Of a stretch of 64,000 nucleotides of DNA, positions 7,922-16,911 are shown in pieces. Position numbers and translations under genes: made by a program. Every line of letters begins with the position of its first letter. Within the stretch, counting starts at the first letter, position 1. A model generated the notes under the pieces. That model was not told where the DNA came from and did not search any database. It was given only the letters and a program-made list of their open reading frames with translations. The stretch spans positions 3,674,001 to 3,738,000 of the forward strand of contig NZ_AP023257.1 of NCBI RefSeq assembly GCF_016756595.1. The letters run 5' to 3'. This DNA comes from Mesorhizobium sp. L-2-11. GTDB lineage: Bacteria > Pseudomonadota > Alphaproteobacteria > Rhizobiales > Rhizobiaceae.

Positions 7922-9642
7922 TGGGCGATCCGGGCGTGGGCAGTGCTGCGCCCGGTGATCTCCCGATGTCGGATGTCGACCTGCCTAATGCCTCCACTCC
8001 CTTGGTCGCCCGGTACAGGTCCGGGCGACTGTGGTTCACGGCGACCGTGCTTGTCGCTGTGCTGGTGGCCACTCCGGTTCTCGCCCTTGTCTGGCAGGCG
8101 CTGCGGGGGTCGAGCGGGCTCTGGCAGCATCTACTCGCTTACGTGCTGCCGCAGGCCTTCCAGCAGACCACGACGCTGCTCGTCGGCGTCGGTGTCCTCG
8201 TCACGCTTCTTGGCACCTCGACGGCCTGGCTTGTCACCGCCTATGACTTTCCCGGCCGCAGGTTTCTCGAATGGGCGCTGCTGCTCCCGCTCGCGGTGCC
8301 GACCTACATAATCGCCTACGTCTATCTCGACCTTCTCCATCCGATCGGCTTGATCCAGGGTGCGGTCAGAGCAGCACTTGGCTACACCAGCCCGCACGAA
8401 TTCCGCCTTCCCGACATCCGGTCGATGGCCGGCTGCATCGTGCTGCTCGGCTTCGTGCTCTACCCCTATGTATACCTGACGACACGGGCGATGTTTCTCA
8501 CCCAGGCGGCCAATCTGGTCGAGGTGTCGCGCACGCTTGGAAGTGGCCGAGGCGGCGTCTTCTGGCGCGTCGCGCTGCCGCTGGCGCGCCCGGCGATCGC
8601 TGTCGGCGTCAGCCTGGCGCTGATGGAGGCGCTGAACGACATCGGTGCCTCGGAGTTCCTCGGCGTGAAGACACTGACGGTCTCGGTCTACACGACATGG
8701 GTGACGCGGTCCGACCTGCCGGGCGCGGCGCAGATTGCGCTCGCGATGCTGTCATTGGTGGTCGCGCTCGTCACCATCGAGCGTTGGGCGCGCCGTCGTC
8801 AGCGTTATTGGTCGAGCCCACAAAAGGCGCGGAGTTTCACACCGCATCGTCTCGGCACCGTTTCCGGTCTGGTGGTTTTTGCACTCGGCCTTTTGCCGGT
8901 GTTCATCGGGTTCATCGCCCCGGCGAGCTATCTCGTCGTCGAGGCATGGAAGCGCGTCCGTTTCGCAGGGCTGTCGCCCCGGCTTTTATCGGAAACGCTC
9001 AACACCGTCACCCTGTCGGCCATGGCTACGCTCGCAATCCTCCTCTTTGGCGTGGTCATCGCCTATACCGCGCGCTCGCTTCCCGGCCGCATCACGGCGG
9101 CTTTGCAGCGGATTACCACGGTCGGCTATGCGATGCCCGGCACCGTGGTTGCCATCGGAATATTGTTGCCCGTCGCGGCGCTTGACCAGATGATCGACCG
9201 AGCCGCGCTGGCATGGCTGGGCGCGCCAACCGGCCTGCTGCTGATCGGGTCCGGAGCAGCGCTCGGCTACGCCTATGTCGCACGCTTCCTGGCGATTGCG
9301 GTCGGTTCGGTGGAGGCGGGCTTCAGCCGCATTCCGCGCTCGTTCGATCACGCCGCGCGCAGCCTCGGCCAGAATGTGACTGGCACATTCCGGCATGTTC
9401 ATCTGCCGCTTTCGAAACCGTCGCTCGTCGCTGCGGGCTTGCTCGTGTTTGTCGATTGCATGAAAGAATTGCCGGCGGCGCTTCTGCTGAGGCCGCTTAA
9501 TTTCGAGACCCTGGCGACGCATCTCTACGGCGAGGCGGCGCGCGGAACCTACGAGGAAGCGTCGATCGCGGCACTTGCCATAGTTCTCGTCGGCACCTTG
9601 CCTGTCGCCATTCTCGCTCGTTTTGGACGATGGAAATCCTAG
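7921..9642 (+). CDS. fbpB: Ferric-iron ABC transporter permease
   Basis: A 573-residue inner-membrane protein with about 12 hydrophobic segments and two fused permease domains, as usual for FbpB/SfuB. The EAA loop of domain 1 lies around EVSRTLGSGRGGVFWRVALP, and that of domain 2 around DHAARSLGQNVTGTFRHVHLP. The start overlaps the fbpA stop, so the two are coupled. A later in-frame ATG at 7966 is possible. Together with fbpA and fbpC it makes a complete Fe(III) importer. Confidence 0.87.
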   Translation: MGDPGVGSAAPGDLPMSDVDLPNASTPLVARYRSGRLWFTATVLVAVLVATPVLALVWQALRGSSGLWQHLLAYVLPQAFQQTTTLLVGVGVLVTLLGTSTAWLVTAYDFPGRRFLEWALLLPLAVPTYIIAYVYLDLLHPIGLIQGAVRAALGYTSPHEFRLPDIRSMAGCIVLLGFVLYPYVYLTTRAMFLTQAANLVEVSRTLGSGRGGVFWRVALPLARPAIAVGVSLALMEALNDIGASEFLGVKTLTVSVYTTWVTRSDLPGAAQIALAMLSLVVALVTIERWARRRQRYWSSPQKARSFTPHRLGTVSGLVVFALGLLPVFIGFIAPASYLVVEAWKRVRFAGLSPRLLSETLNTVTLSAMATLAILLFGVVIAYTARSLPGRITAALQRITTVGYAMPGTVVAIGILLPVAALDQMIDRAALAWLGAPTGLLLIGSGAALGYAYVARFLAIAVGSVEAGFSRIPRSFDHAARSLGQNVTGTFRHVHLPLSKPSLVAAGLLVFVDCMKELPAALLLRPLNFETLATHLYGEAARGTYEEASIAALAIVLVGTLPVAILARFGRWKS

Positions 9643-9907
9643 GTGTGTTCGGCCTTGACAGTCTCGCTGGCTCCTAAAGCGCGGCTGTTAGCTGACGCAT
9701 CCACGATAAACCGTAAGTGCTCGACGCCTGTCGGATCTTGCCGATGCCCTCGATTTTGAAATCAGGGGCTCCGCTGCCTTCACGATTTCGAAAAATCGGT
9801 CAAGTTTGGCCACCTAGCCATATTGTCAGCTAAACAGAAGGGCTTAAAATCATTCATCGAACACCTACATGTCGAAGGCGCTAGGGATTCGAAAAAGGCA
9901 GGACTAG

Positions 9908-10273
9908 GTGACTACAGGTTTGACTGCCACAACAGACGTGGCGCGGATGCAGAACGGCAGCGACGGCAACGAGACCGGTCGCGGCACGGCTGTCATCACG
10001 CGCACCAAAACCAAGACCAAGAAACCTAGCCTTTATCGGGTCCTCATTCTCAACGACGACTACACGCCCATGGAATTCGTGGTTCACGTGCTGGAGCGTT
10101 TTTTTCAGAAGGACCGTGAAGCCGCCACACGCATCATGCTTCATGTTCACAATCATGGAGTGGGCGAGTGCGGGGTCTATACATTCGAGGTGGCCGAGAC
10201 CAAAGTGTCTCAGGTCATGGATTTCGCCCGACAGAATCAGCATCCGCTGCAATGCGTGATGGAGAAGAAGTGA
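9908..10273 (+). CDS. clpS: ATP-dependent Clp protease adaptor ClpS
   Basis: A 121-residue cytoplasmic adaptor that delivers N-degron substrates to ClpAP. The core [23 protein letters not shown], the loop around [19 protein letters not shown], and CVMEKK at the end are diagnostic. The N-terminal extension of about 35 residues is disordered. The start is a GTG at 9908 with GGCAGGA just upstream. clpA begins six bases after the stop, the usual clpS-clpA operon. The preceding 265-bp spacer holds no recognisable gene. Confidence 0.95.
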   Translation: MTTGLTATTDVARMQNGSDGNETGRGTAVITRTKTKTKKPSLYRVLILNDDYTPMEFVVHVLERFFQKDREAATRIMLHVHNHGVGECGVYTFEVAETKVSQVMDFARQNQHPLQCVMEKK

Positions 10274-10279
10274 GGTAAC

Positions 10280-12736
10280 ATGCCGGCTTTCTCCCAAGGC
10301 CTGGAAAAGGCGCTTCACCAGGCGCTGACGCTCGCCAATGAGCGGCACCACGAATACGCAACCCTTGAACATTTGCTGCTCGCGCTCATCGACGACACCG
10401 AGGCGGCCGCGGTCATGCGCGCCTGCAACGTCGATCTTGACGAGTTGAAGCATACGGTTCTCACCTACATCGACACCGAGCTCGACAATCTCGTTACCGG
10501 CTATGACGAGGATTCCAAGCCGACGGCCGGTTTCCAGCGCGTCATCCAGCGCGCGGTGATCCATGTGCAGTCGTCCGGCCGCGAGGAAGTCTCCGGCGCC
10601 AACGTGCTCGTCGCCATCTTCGCCGAGCGCGAGAGCCATGCCGCCTATTTCCTGCAAGAACAGCAGATGACCCGCTACGACGCGGTCAACTACATCTCGC
10701 ATGGCATTGCCAAGCGGCCCGGCGCATCCGAGACGCGGTCGCCGCGCGGCGCCGATGACGAGCAAGGCCAGAGCGGCGCCGAGCCGCAAGAGGACGGCGG
10801 CAAGAAAAAGCAGCAGCAGGACGCGCTGACCGCCTATTGCATCAATCTGAACAACAAGGCCAAGGCCGGCAAGATCGATCCGCTGATCGGCCGCGAGTCC
10901 GAGATCAACCGCACCATCCAGGTGCTGTGCCGCCGCTCCAAGAACAATCCGCTCTATGTCGGCGACCCTGGCGTCGGCAAGACGGCGATCGCCGAGGGCC
11001 TCGCCAAGCGCATCGTCGAGGGCGACGTGCCGGAAGTGCTGCACAACGCCACCATCTTCGCGCTCGACATGGGGACATTGCTGGCCGGCACCCGCTATCG
11101 CGGTGATTTCGAGGAGCGGCTGAAGCAGGTCGTCAAGGAGCTCGAGGATTATCCGGGCGCGGTTCTGTTCATCGATGAGATCCACACCGTGATCGGGGCA
11201 GGGGCGACGTCTGGCGGCGCCATGGATGCGTCGAACCTGTTGAAGCCGGCGCTGTCGTCCGGGACGATCCGCTGCATCGGCTCGACCACCTACAAGGAGT
11301 TCCGCCAGTTCTTCGAGAAGGACCGCGCCTTGGTGCGGCGCTTCCAGAAGATCGACGTCAACGAACCGACCATCGAGGACGCCATCGAGATCATGAAGGG
11401 TCTCAAGCCGTATTTCGAGGAGTTCCACAAGGTTCGCTACACGTCTGAGGCGATTAAGGCTTCGGTCGAACTGTCGGCGCGCTACATCAACGACCGCAAG
11501 CTGCCGGACAAGGCGATCGACGTGATCGACGAGACCGGTGCCTCGCAGATGCTGGTGCCGGAGGCCAAGCGCAAGAAGACCATCGGCATCAAGGAGATCG
11601 AAGCGACGATCGCCACCATCGCCCGCATTCCGCCGAAGACGGTTTCCGCCGACGACGAGAAGGTGCTGGCCGGTCTCGACGTCGAGCTGAAGCGCGTCGT
11701 CTACGGTCAGGACACCGCGATCACGGCTTTGACCTCGGCGATCAAGTTGGCGCGGGCCGGCCTGCGCGAACCGGAGAAGCCGATCGGCTCCTACCTGTTC
11801 TCGGGGCCGACCGGCGTCGGCAAGACCGAAGTGGCAAAGCAGCTCGCCGCCTCGCTCGGTGTCGAGCTGATCCGCTTCGACATGTCCGAATACATGGAAC
11901 GCCACACCGTCTCGCGGCTGATCGGCGCGCCTCCCGGCTATGTCGGCTTCGACCAGGGCGGCCTTTTGACCGACGGCGTCGACCAGCATCCGCATTGCGT
12001 GCTGCTGCTGGACGAGGTCGAGAAGGCGCATCCGGATCTGTTCAACATCCTGTTGCAGGTCATGGACCATGGCAAGCTGACCGATCACAACGGCAAGCAG
12101 ATCGACTTCCGCAACGTCATCCTGATCATGACCACCAATGCGGGCGCCTCGGATGCGCAGCGCGCGGCGATCGGTTTCGGCTCGACCAAGCGCGAAGGCG
12201 ACGACATCGAAGCGATCAACCGGCTGTTCACGCCGGAGTTCCGCAACCGTCTCGATGCGATCATCCCGTTCGGATCGCTGCCGGTGCCGGTCATCCACCA
12301 GGTGGTGCAGAAGTTCGTCATGCAGCTCGAGGCCCAGCTCTCCGAGCGTGGCGTCACCTTCGACCTGTCGCAGGAGGCGATCGCCTGGCTGGCCGAGAAG
12401 GGCTATGACGAGCGCATGGGAGCACGGCCGCTCGGCCGCGTCATCCAGGAGCACATCAAGAAGCCGCTGGCCGACGAGGTGCTGTTCGGCAAGCTCAAGA
12501 AGGGCGGCACGGTGCGTGTCACCGTCGACAGGAAAGAGACCGGCGAAACCGGGCTGAAGCTCGAGTCACTCGCCGACGAGGCGCCGGTCAAGCCGAAGAA
12601 GGAAGAACCGGACGACACGCCGAAGCCCAGGAAAGCTGCCGGCAGGAAGCCGGCCGCGAAAAAGGCGGTCGCGCAGCCCAAGGGCAAGGATGGCAGCAAG
12701 CGCAGCCTGGTGCCGCAACTGCCCCGCAAGGGATGA
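10280..12736 (+). CDS. clpA: ATP-dependent Clp protease ATP-binding subunit ClpA
   Basis: An AAA+ unfoldase (818 residues) that feeds substrates into ClpP. It has an N-terminal ClpS-binding domain (about residues 1-145), a first ATPase module ([17 protein letters not shown]) and a second one ([21 protein letters not shown]), then the D2-small domain. The IGF-type ClpP-binding loop is visible as [13 protein letters not shown]. It is about 60 residues longer than E. coli ClpA because of a Lys/Pro/Ala-rich tail (from about [17 protein letters not shown]). A terminator follows. Confidence 0.96.
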   Translation: MPAFSQGLEKALHQALTLANERHHEYATLEHLLLALIDDTEAAAVMRACNVDLDELKHTVLTYIDTELDNLVTGYDEDSKPTAGFQRVIQRAVIHVQSSGREEVSGANVLVAIFAERESHAAYFLQEQQMTRYDAVNYISHGIAKRPGASETRSPRGADDEQGQSGAEPQEDGGKKKQQQDALTAYCINLNNKAKAGKIDPLIGRESEINRTIQVLCRRSKNNPLYVGDPGVGKTAIAEGLAKRIVEGDVPEVLHNATIFALDMGTLLAGTRYRGDFEERLKQVVKELEDYPGAVLFIDEIHTVIGAGATSGGAMDASNLLKPALSSGTIRCIGSTTYKEFRQFFEKDRALVRRFQKIDVNEPTIEDAIEIMKGLKPYFEEFHKVRYTSEAIKASVELSARYINDRKLPDKAIDVIDETGASQMLVPEAKRKKTIGIKEIEATIATIARIPPKTVSADDEKVLAGLDVELKRVVYGQDTAITALTSAIKLARAGLREPEKPIGSYLFSGPTGVGKTEVAKQLAASLGVELIRFDMSEYMERHTVSRLIGAPPGYVGFDQGGLLTDGVDQHPHCVLLLDEVEKAHPDLFNILLQVMDHGKLTDHNGKQIDFRNVILIMTTNAGASDAQRAAIGFGSTKREGDDIEAINRLFTPEFRNRLDAIIPFGSLPVPVIHQVVQKFVMQLEAQLSERGVTFDLSQEAIAWLAEKGYDERMGARPLGRVIQEHIKKPLADEVLFGKLKKGGTVRVTVDRKETGETGLKLESLADEAPVKPKKEEPDDTPKPRKAAGRKPAAKKAVAQPKGKDGSKRSLVPQLPRKG

Positions 12737-12748
12737 TGGCCTGAAAGA

Positions 12749-12776
12749 AAAAAAGCCCCGGAAACGGGGCTTTTTT
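12749..12776. terminator. Bidirectional terminator between clpA and the HIT gene
   Basis: A 12-bp perfect stem (AAAAAAGCCCCG and CGGGGCTTTTTT) around a GAAA tetraloop. The A and T tracts on both sides make it work for clpA on one strand and for the convergent HIT gene on the other. Confidence 0.92.
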
Positions 12777-12819
12777 ACGTTGAGGAACTGGTGGGTGGCC
12801 GGACGCGCGACGCCCGACG

Positions 12820-13254
12820 TCAGTTTGCCAGCGCCGTCCGTATCTTGCCCGCGTGCTCAGCCAACACGTCCGGCTTCTCCATCTGCCCACTATGCGGCTT
12901 CAAAGGGATGTCCTCGAAGCGTGGAATGACATGGACATGGAGGTGGTAGACGGTCTGGCCAGAAGCGGGCTCGTTGAACTGCAGGATGGTGACACCATCG
13001 GCGTCGAAAGCCTTCTTCACCGCCACCGCCACCTTTTGCACGATGGCGAAGAGTGAGCCGAATGTTGCAGGATCCGCGTCAAGCAGGTTGCGCGATGGCG
13101 CCTTCGGCACAACCAGCGTATGACCCGGCCCTTGCGGCATCACATCCATGAAGGCGACAACAGCGTCATCTTCATAGACGCGATGCGACGGGATTTCAGC
13201 GCGCAGGATTTTCGCGAAGATATTGTTGCTGTCGTAGATGGTTTTTTTGGCCAT
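12820..13254 (-). CDS. HIT family protein (histidine triad hydrolase)
   Basis: A 144-residue HIT-fold nucleotide hydrolase or transferase. The triad motif is HLHVHVIPR near residue 105, and the N-terminal strand region IFAKILRAEIPSHRVYEDD is typical of the Hint-like branch. Cytoplasmic; physiological substrate unknown. It is convergent with clpA and lies 33 bp downstream of the COG3146 gene on the same strand. Confidence 0.92.
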   Translation of the reverse strand: MAKKTIYDSNNIFAKILRAEIPSHRVYEDDAVVAFMDVMPQGPGHTLVVPKAPSRNLLDADPATFGSLFAIVQKVAVAVKKAFDADGVTILQFNEPASGQTVYHLHVHVIPRFEDIPLKPHSGQMEKPDVLAEHAGKIRTALAN

Positions 13255-13287
13255 GGCGTGCCCTCCGCATTGTTGCTTGCTCTAACT

Positions 13288-14505
13288 TTAATCGTCCGCC
13301 AGATCCTTGCGGAACGGGGTGTGCTCTTCGAGATAGCCGGCCATCCGCTCGACTTCGCGGCGCTCGCGCCTGAGATAGTCGGCGACCGCGTTACGCAAGC
13401 CGGGATGCGCGATGTAATGCGCCGAATGCGTGGTCACCGGCCTGTAGCCGCGCGCCAGCTTGTGCTCGCCTTGCGCGCCGGCTTCGACCACCTTCAGCTT
13501 ACGGTCGATGGCGAAGTCGATCGCCTGGTGATAGCAGACCTCGAAATGCAGGAAGGGGTGGTCCTCGATGCAGCCCCAGTTGCGCCCGTAGAGCGCATCG
13601 GAACCGATGAAATTGATAGCGCCGGCAATGTAGCGTCCATTGCGCCTGGCCATCACCAGCAGGATGTCGTCGGCCAAGCGCTCGCCGATCATCGAGAAAA
13701 ACTCGCGGCTGAGATAGGGCCGCCCCCATTTCCTGCTGCCGGTATCCATGTAGAAGGCAAAGAAGTCGTCCCAGACCCTTTCGGTCAGGTCTTTGCCGGT
13801 CAACCAGTCGATCGAGATGCCGTGAGCGAGCGCCTCGCGCCGCTCCTTCTTCATCGCCTTGCGCTTGCGCGATGCCAGAGTGGCGAGAAAATCGTCGTAG
13901 GTCGAATAACCCTCGTTGAAGAAGTGAAACTGCTGGTCGGTGCGGTGCAAAAAACCCGCCGCTTCCAGCGCCTCGACATCCCTCAGCTGCGCGAAGGTCA
14001 CGTGCGCGGAGGAAACGCCGAGCTTGTCCGTCACTGCCTTCAGGCCGGCTGCCAAGCCGGCCTTCACGGCGCGACTGTCCTCGCCCTTGTCGACCAGCAG
14101 GCGAGGGCCGGTGACCGGCGTGAACGGCACGGCGCACTGCAGTTTTGGATAGTAACGCCCGCCGGCGCGCTCGAACGCGTCCGACCAGCCGTGATCGAAA
14201 ACATATTCGCCCTGGCTGTGCGATTTCAGGTAGCAGGGAATGGCACCGAGCAGCTTTCCCTGCGCTGTCTCGAGCCTGAGATGATGGCCCTGCCAGCCGG
14301 TGCGCCGCACAGCGCAGCCGGAATCCTCAAGCGCGCTCAAAAAGGCGAATGAAACAAGTGGGTTGTAGCCGTTTTCTATATCGCCGCGCGAGGTCCCGCC
14401 GAGGCCATCCCATTCGGCGCAGGTAAAGGCGCCGATGCCGGAGGCAATCCGGATCGCATACGCTCCATTCGCCGTTTGCCCGTCGCCTTCATCGCCTTGA
14501 TCCAT
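13288..14505 (-). CDS. COG3146-type GNAT/FemAB-like N-acyltransferase
   Basis: A 405-residue protein of the family annotated as 'peptidogalycan biosynthesis/recognition protein' or GNAT N-acetyltransferase. Recognisable segments are NPLVSFAFLSALEDSGC, PFTPVTGPRLLV, RKRKAMKKERREA, YMDTGSRKWGRPYLSREFF and the C-terminal VEAGAQGEHKLARGYRPV. The FemAB-like fold suggests aminoacyl or acyl transfer, but the substrate is unknown. No signal peptide. It lies in a reverse-strand run with GDPD and RidA upstream and the HIT gene downstream, with short gaps that suggest co-transcription. Confidence 0.82.
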   Translation of the reverse strand: MDQGDEGDGQTANGAYAIRIASGIGAFTCAEWDGLGGTSRGDIENGYNPLVSFAFLSALEDSGCAVRRTGWQGHHLRLETAQGKLLGAIPCYLKSHSQGEYVFDHGWSDAFERAGGRYYPKLQCAVPFTPVTGPRLLVDKGEDSRAVKAGLAAGLKAVTDKLGVSSAHVTFAQLRDVEALEAAGFLHRTDQQFHFFNEGYSTYDDFLATLASRKRKAMKKERREALAHGISIDWLTGKDLTERVWDDFFAFYMDTGSRKWGRPYLSREFFSMIGERLADDILLVMARRNGRYIAGAINFIGSDALYGRNWGCIEDHPFLHFEVCYHQAIDFAIDRKLKVVEAGAQGEHKLARGYRPVTTHSAHYIAHPGLRNAVADYLRRERREVERMAGYLEEHTPFRKDLADD

Positions 14506-14546
14506 GAGGCCTATTTAAGCTCCGTGCCGGTCCATGCAAGCTCGGT

Positions 14547-15275
14547 TCAAGCGACCTGCACGAGATCCGGCTCAAATCCTTCGAACGTCATCTGGTCGGC
14601 ATATCTGAAGGTCAGGTCGACCGCCGGTTGGTCGAGCACGGTCCAGGTGATTACCGGCATTTTGAGCCTTTCGCGCACAAAACTGACAAACCGGTTCGGC
14701 AGGTCGCCTGCGGCATAGGAGGTGAAGGCGATGTCGTGCGCCAGCATGGCGAAATGCGCCTCGATCAACTTGACTTCGTTGCCATAAGCGGTCAGCCCGC
14801 CCGGAATGCCGGGCGCGTGTTTCGGGAAATTGCGGATCAGCCAATGGTCGAACGACATGATCGCCGCCTTGCCCCTGTAGTTTTTGAGCATCTTGCCGAC
14901 GCTTTCCACCAAGCCTTCGTCGCGGCCGGGAACCCCTTTCAGTTCGACGACCACCGGCACGCGGCCGTCGACCAGGTCGAGGGCCTGCTGCAGCGTCGGC
15001 AGACGATCCGATGTGCCGCCGATCTTGAGGGCCGTCATTTCTGCCGCCGTGCGCTGCCAGACAAAACCGTCCTGGCCGGTCAGCCGCCTCAGATCGCTAT
15101 CGTGGATGATCACCGGGATGCGGTCTGACGACAGATGCACATCGCATTCGATCGCATAGCCGCGTTCAGCCGCAGCGGCAAAGGCGGAAAGCGTGTTCTC
15201 CCAGCGCGACTTGTTCATGTCGTGGAGGCCGCGATGGGCAATGGGTCGGGCGGTCAGCCAGGAAAGGTCGGTCAT
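14547..15275 (-). CDS. Glycerophosphodiester phosphodiesterase
   Basis: A 242-residue GDPD-family TIM barrel that hydrolyses glycerophosphodiesters to an alcohol and glycerol-3-phosphate. Motifs: IAHRGLHDMNKSRWENTL, the acidic pair in AIECDVHLSSD, and VIIHDSDLRRLTG. No signal peptide, so cytoplasmic. I start at the ATG at 15275, directly before TDLSWLTARPIAHRG; the upstream extension overlaps the ridA-like gene. The gap to that gene is 7 bp. Confidence 0.9.
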   Translation of the reverse strand: MTDLSWLTARPIAHRGLHDMNKSRWENTLSAFAAAAERGYAIECDVHLSSDRIPVIIHDSDLRRLTGQDGFVWQRTAAEMTALKIGGTSDRLPTLQQALDLVDGRVPVVVELKGVPGRDEGLVESVGKMLKNYRGKAAIMSFDHWLIRNFPKHAPGIPGGLTAYGNEVKLIEAHFAMLAHDIAFTSYAAGDLPNRFVSFVRERLKMPVITWTVLDQPAVDLTFRYADQMTFEGFEPDLVQVA

Positions 15276-15282
15276 GCCGGGC

Positions 15283-15747
15283 TCATTCGACTTCGAAGAT
15301 GGCTTCGATTTCCACTGCGGCATTAAGCGGCAGGGAGGCGGCACCGACGGCGGCGCGGGCATGCTTGCCGGGGTCGCCGAGCACTGCAACCAGAAGATCC
15401 GAGGCGCCGTTGGCAACCAGGTGCTGCTCGAAAAAATCCGGCGCCGAGGCGACGAAGACGGTGATCTTCACCACGCGGCGGATTTTCTCGAGATCGCCAA
15501 GTGCTGCCTTGGCCTGCGCCAATATGTTGATCGCGCAGTATTTTGCCGCTTCCTGGCCAATTGCGATGTCAACATCACCGCCGAGCAGCCCGCTCGCCTG
15601 CAGCTTGCCCTGCTGGAGCGGCAGCTGTCCGGCGATGAACAGCAGATTGCCTGACCTGCAATAGGGCACGTAATTGGCGGCGGGCGCGGCAGCGACCGGA
15701 AGCGTCACGCCGAGATCGCTTAGCCGCTTTTCGATTGTTTCACTCAT
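15283..15747 (-). CDS. RidA family protein (YjgF/YER057c/UK114)
   Basis: A 154-residue small enzyme-like protein of the RidA superfamily. Family signals are CRSGNLLFIAGQLPL and the C-terminal signature HARAAVGAASLPLNAAVEIEAI, containing the Arg that binds the imine substrate carboxylate in true RidA. RidA hydrolyses reactive enamine/imine intermediates; this longer member belongs to a less characterised subgroup, so the substrate is uncertain. It is first in the reverse-strand run leading to GDPD. Confidence 0.88.
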   Translation of the reverse strand: MSETIEKRLSDLGVTLPVAAAPAANYVPYCRSGNLLFIAGQLPLQQGKLQASGLLGGDVDIAIGQEAAKYCAINILAQAKAALGDLEKIRRVVKITVFVASAPDFFEQHLVANGASDLLVAVLGDPGKHARAAVGAASLPLNAAVEIEAIFEVE

Positions 15748-15885
15748 GGTATTTCCCTATTGCTTGATGACGCTGCGCAGGCCGGGCCGAAATTGCAATT
15801 TTTGCCTCGCTTCCGCCACGACTTTTTTTAAGCTGGACCCTCTTTCCCTGCGGCCTGCCATCAGGCGCGATGATCGGAGCCCCTC

Positions 15886-16713
15886 ATGCGCGCAACACGC
15901 CTCGCATTCCACGCTGTCCTGCTGCCAGCGGTGTTCTCGATGGCGCCGGCTTTTGCCGTACCGGCGCTGCAGGCGCATCGCGCGGTCTATGATCTGACCT
16001 TGGACAAGGCTTCCGACCGCTCCGGCATCACCGGCATTTCCGGCCGCATGGTCTATGAGTTCAACGGCTCGCCTTGCGAAGGCTATACGGTGAAGTTCCG
16101 TTTCGTCACCCAGATCGTCACCAACGAGAATACAAGGCTCACCGACCAGCAGACGACCACTTTCGAGGACGCCGAAGGCAAGACCTTCTCGTTCGTGACA
16201 AAATCCTTCGTCGACCAGAATCTCGACAAGGAGGTCAAGGGCACCGCGACGAAGCAGACAAACGGCCTCAAGGTCGACATCGACAAGCCGGAGACGAGCA
16301 GCGTCGAACTGCCGGCCACCCAGTTTCCGACGCAGCATCTGGTCGAACTGATCGACAAGGCCGAAAAGGGCGAAAATTTCTACGAAACCAATCTGTTCGA
16401 CGGTTCGGAAGATGCCAACAAGGTGATGACCACCACCGTCGTCGTCGGCAAGAAAGCCGATGCCGACAAGACCGATCCGGAAGTGCCGGTACTGGCTAAA
16501 CTCGCCACCGACAAATACTGGCCAGTCGACATCGCCTATTTCGACAGCACCGACAAGTCAGGCGAGGAGGTGCCGGAATACCGGATCAGCTTCAAGTTGC
16601 ATGAGAACGGCATCACGCGCGACCTGCTCATGGACTACAACGACTTCTCGATGACCGGCAAGCTGGTCAATCTTTCGCTGTTCGATCAAACGAAACCCTG
16701 TCCGCCGAAATAG
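15886..16713 (+). CDS. eipB: DUF1849 periplasmic cell-envelope protein (EipB-like)
   Basis: A 275-residue secreted protein with a signal peptide (RLAFHAVLLPAVFSMAPAFA). It belongs to DUF1849, whose Brucella member EipB is a periplasmic beta-spiral protein required for envelope integrity. Two cysteines, one in GSPCEGYTVKFRF and one near the end in TKPCPPK, match the conserved disulfide pair of that family. The RidA gene diverges upstream. A dispersed palindromic repeat follows the stop codon. Confidence 0.85.
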   Translation: MRATRLAFHAVLLPAVFSMAPAFAVPALQAHRAVYDLTLDKASDRSGITGISGRMVYEFNGSPCEGYTVKFRFVTQIVTNENTRLTDQQTTTFEDAEGKTFSFVTKSFVDQNLDKEVKGTATKQTNGLKVDIDKPETSSVELPATQFPTQHLVELIDKAEKGENFYETNLFDGSEDANKVMTTTVVVGKKADADKTDPEVPVLAKLATDKYWPVDIAYFDSTDKSGEEVPEYRISFKLHENGITRDLLMDYNDFSMTGKLVNLSLFDQTKPCPPK

Positions 16714-16750
16714 AGCGTCAGCTTAGCCACGCCGCAGGGCGGCGCCTACA

Positions 16751-16848
16751 CCGCCGCGCGTCCTTGGACGCGCAAAGGTCGCTGTAGCACTTTGATTTTG
16801 CGCATGGTCCTTTCCGAAAATCGATTCCGATTGTTGAGGTCATGCGCC
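16751..16848. repeat. Dispersed rhizobial palindromic repeat, copy 1
   Basis: About 98 bp with an outer GC-rich stem (CGCGCGTCCTTGGACGCGC), the segment GCTGTAGCACTTTGATTTTG, and the palindrome CCGAAAATCGATTCCGATT, whose right arm is mutated here (TTGTTGAGG). It is clearly related to the copies at 28431-28528 and 41282-41375. It resembles the RIME-like intergenic mosaic repeats of rhizobia. Confidence 0.85.
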
Positions 16849-16911
16849 ATGACTTGAACACGCCGCAATTGCATTTCAACCTCTACTCCGAGGGATCGAT
16901 CGGGGGGTGGG

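Noticed and set aside
9881-12454. 857-codon reverse-strand open frame opposite clpS-clpA
   Set aside because: Exact antisense of clpA, low complexity in composition, no ribosome site or domain.
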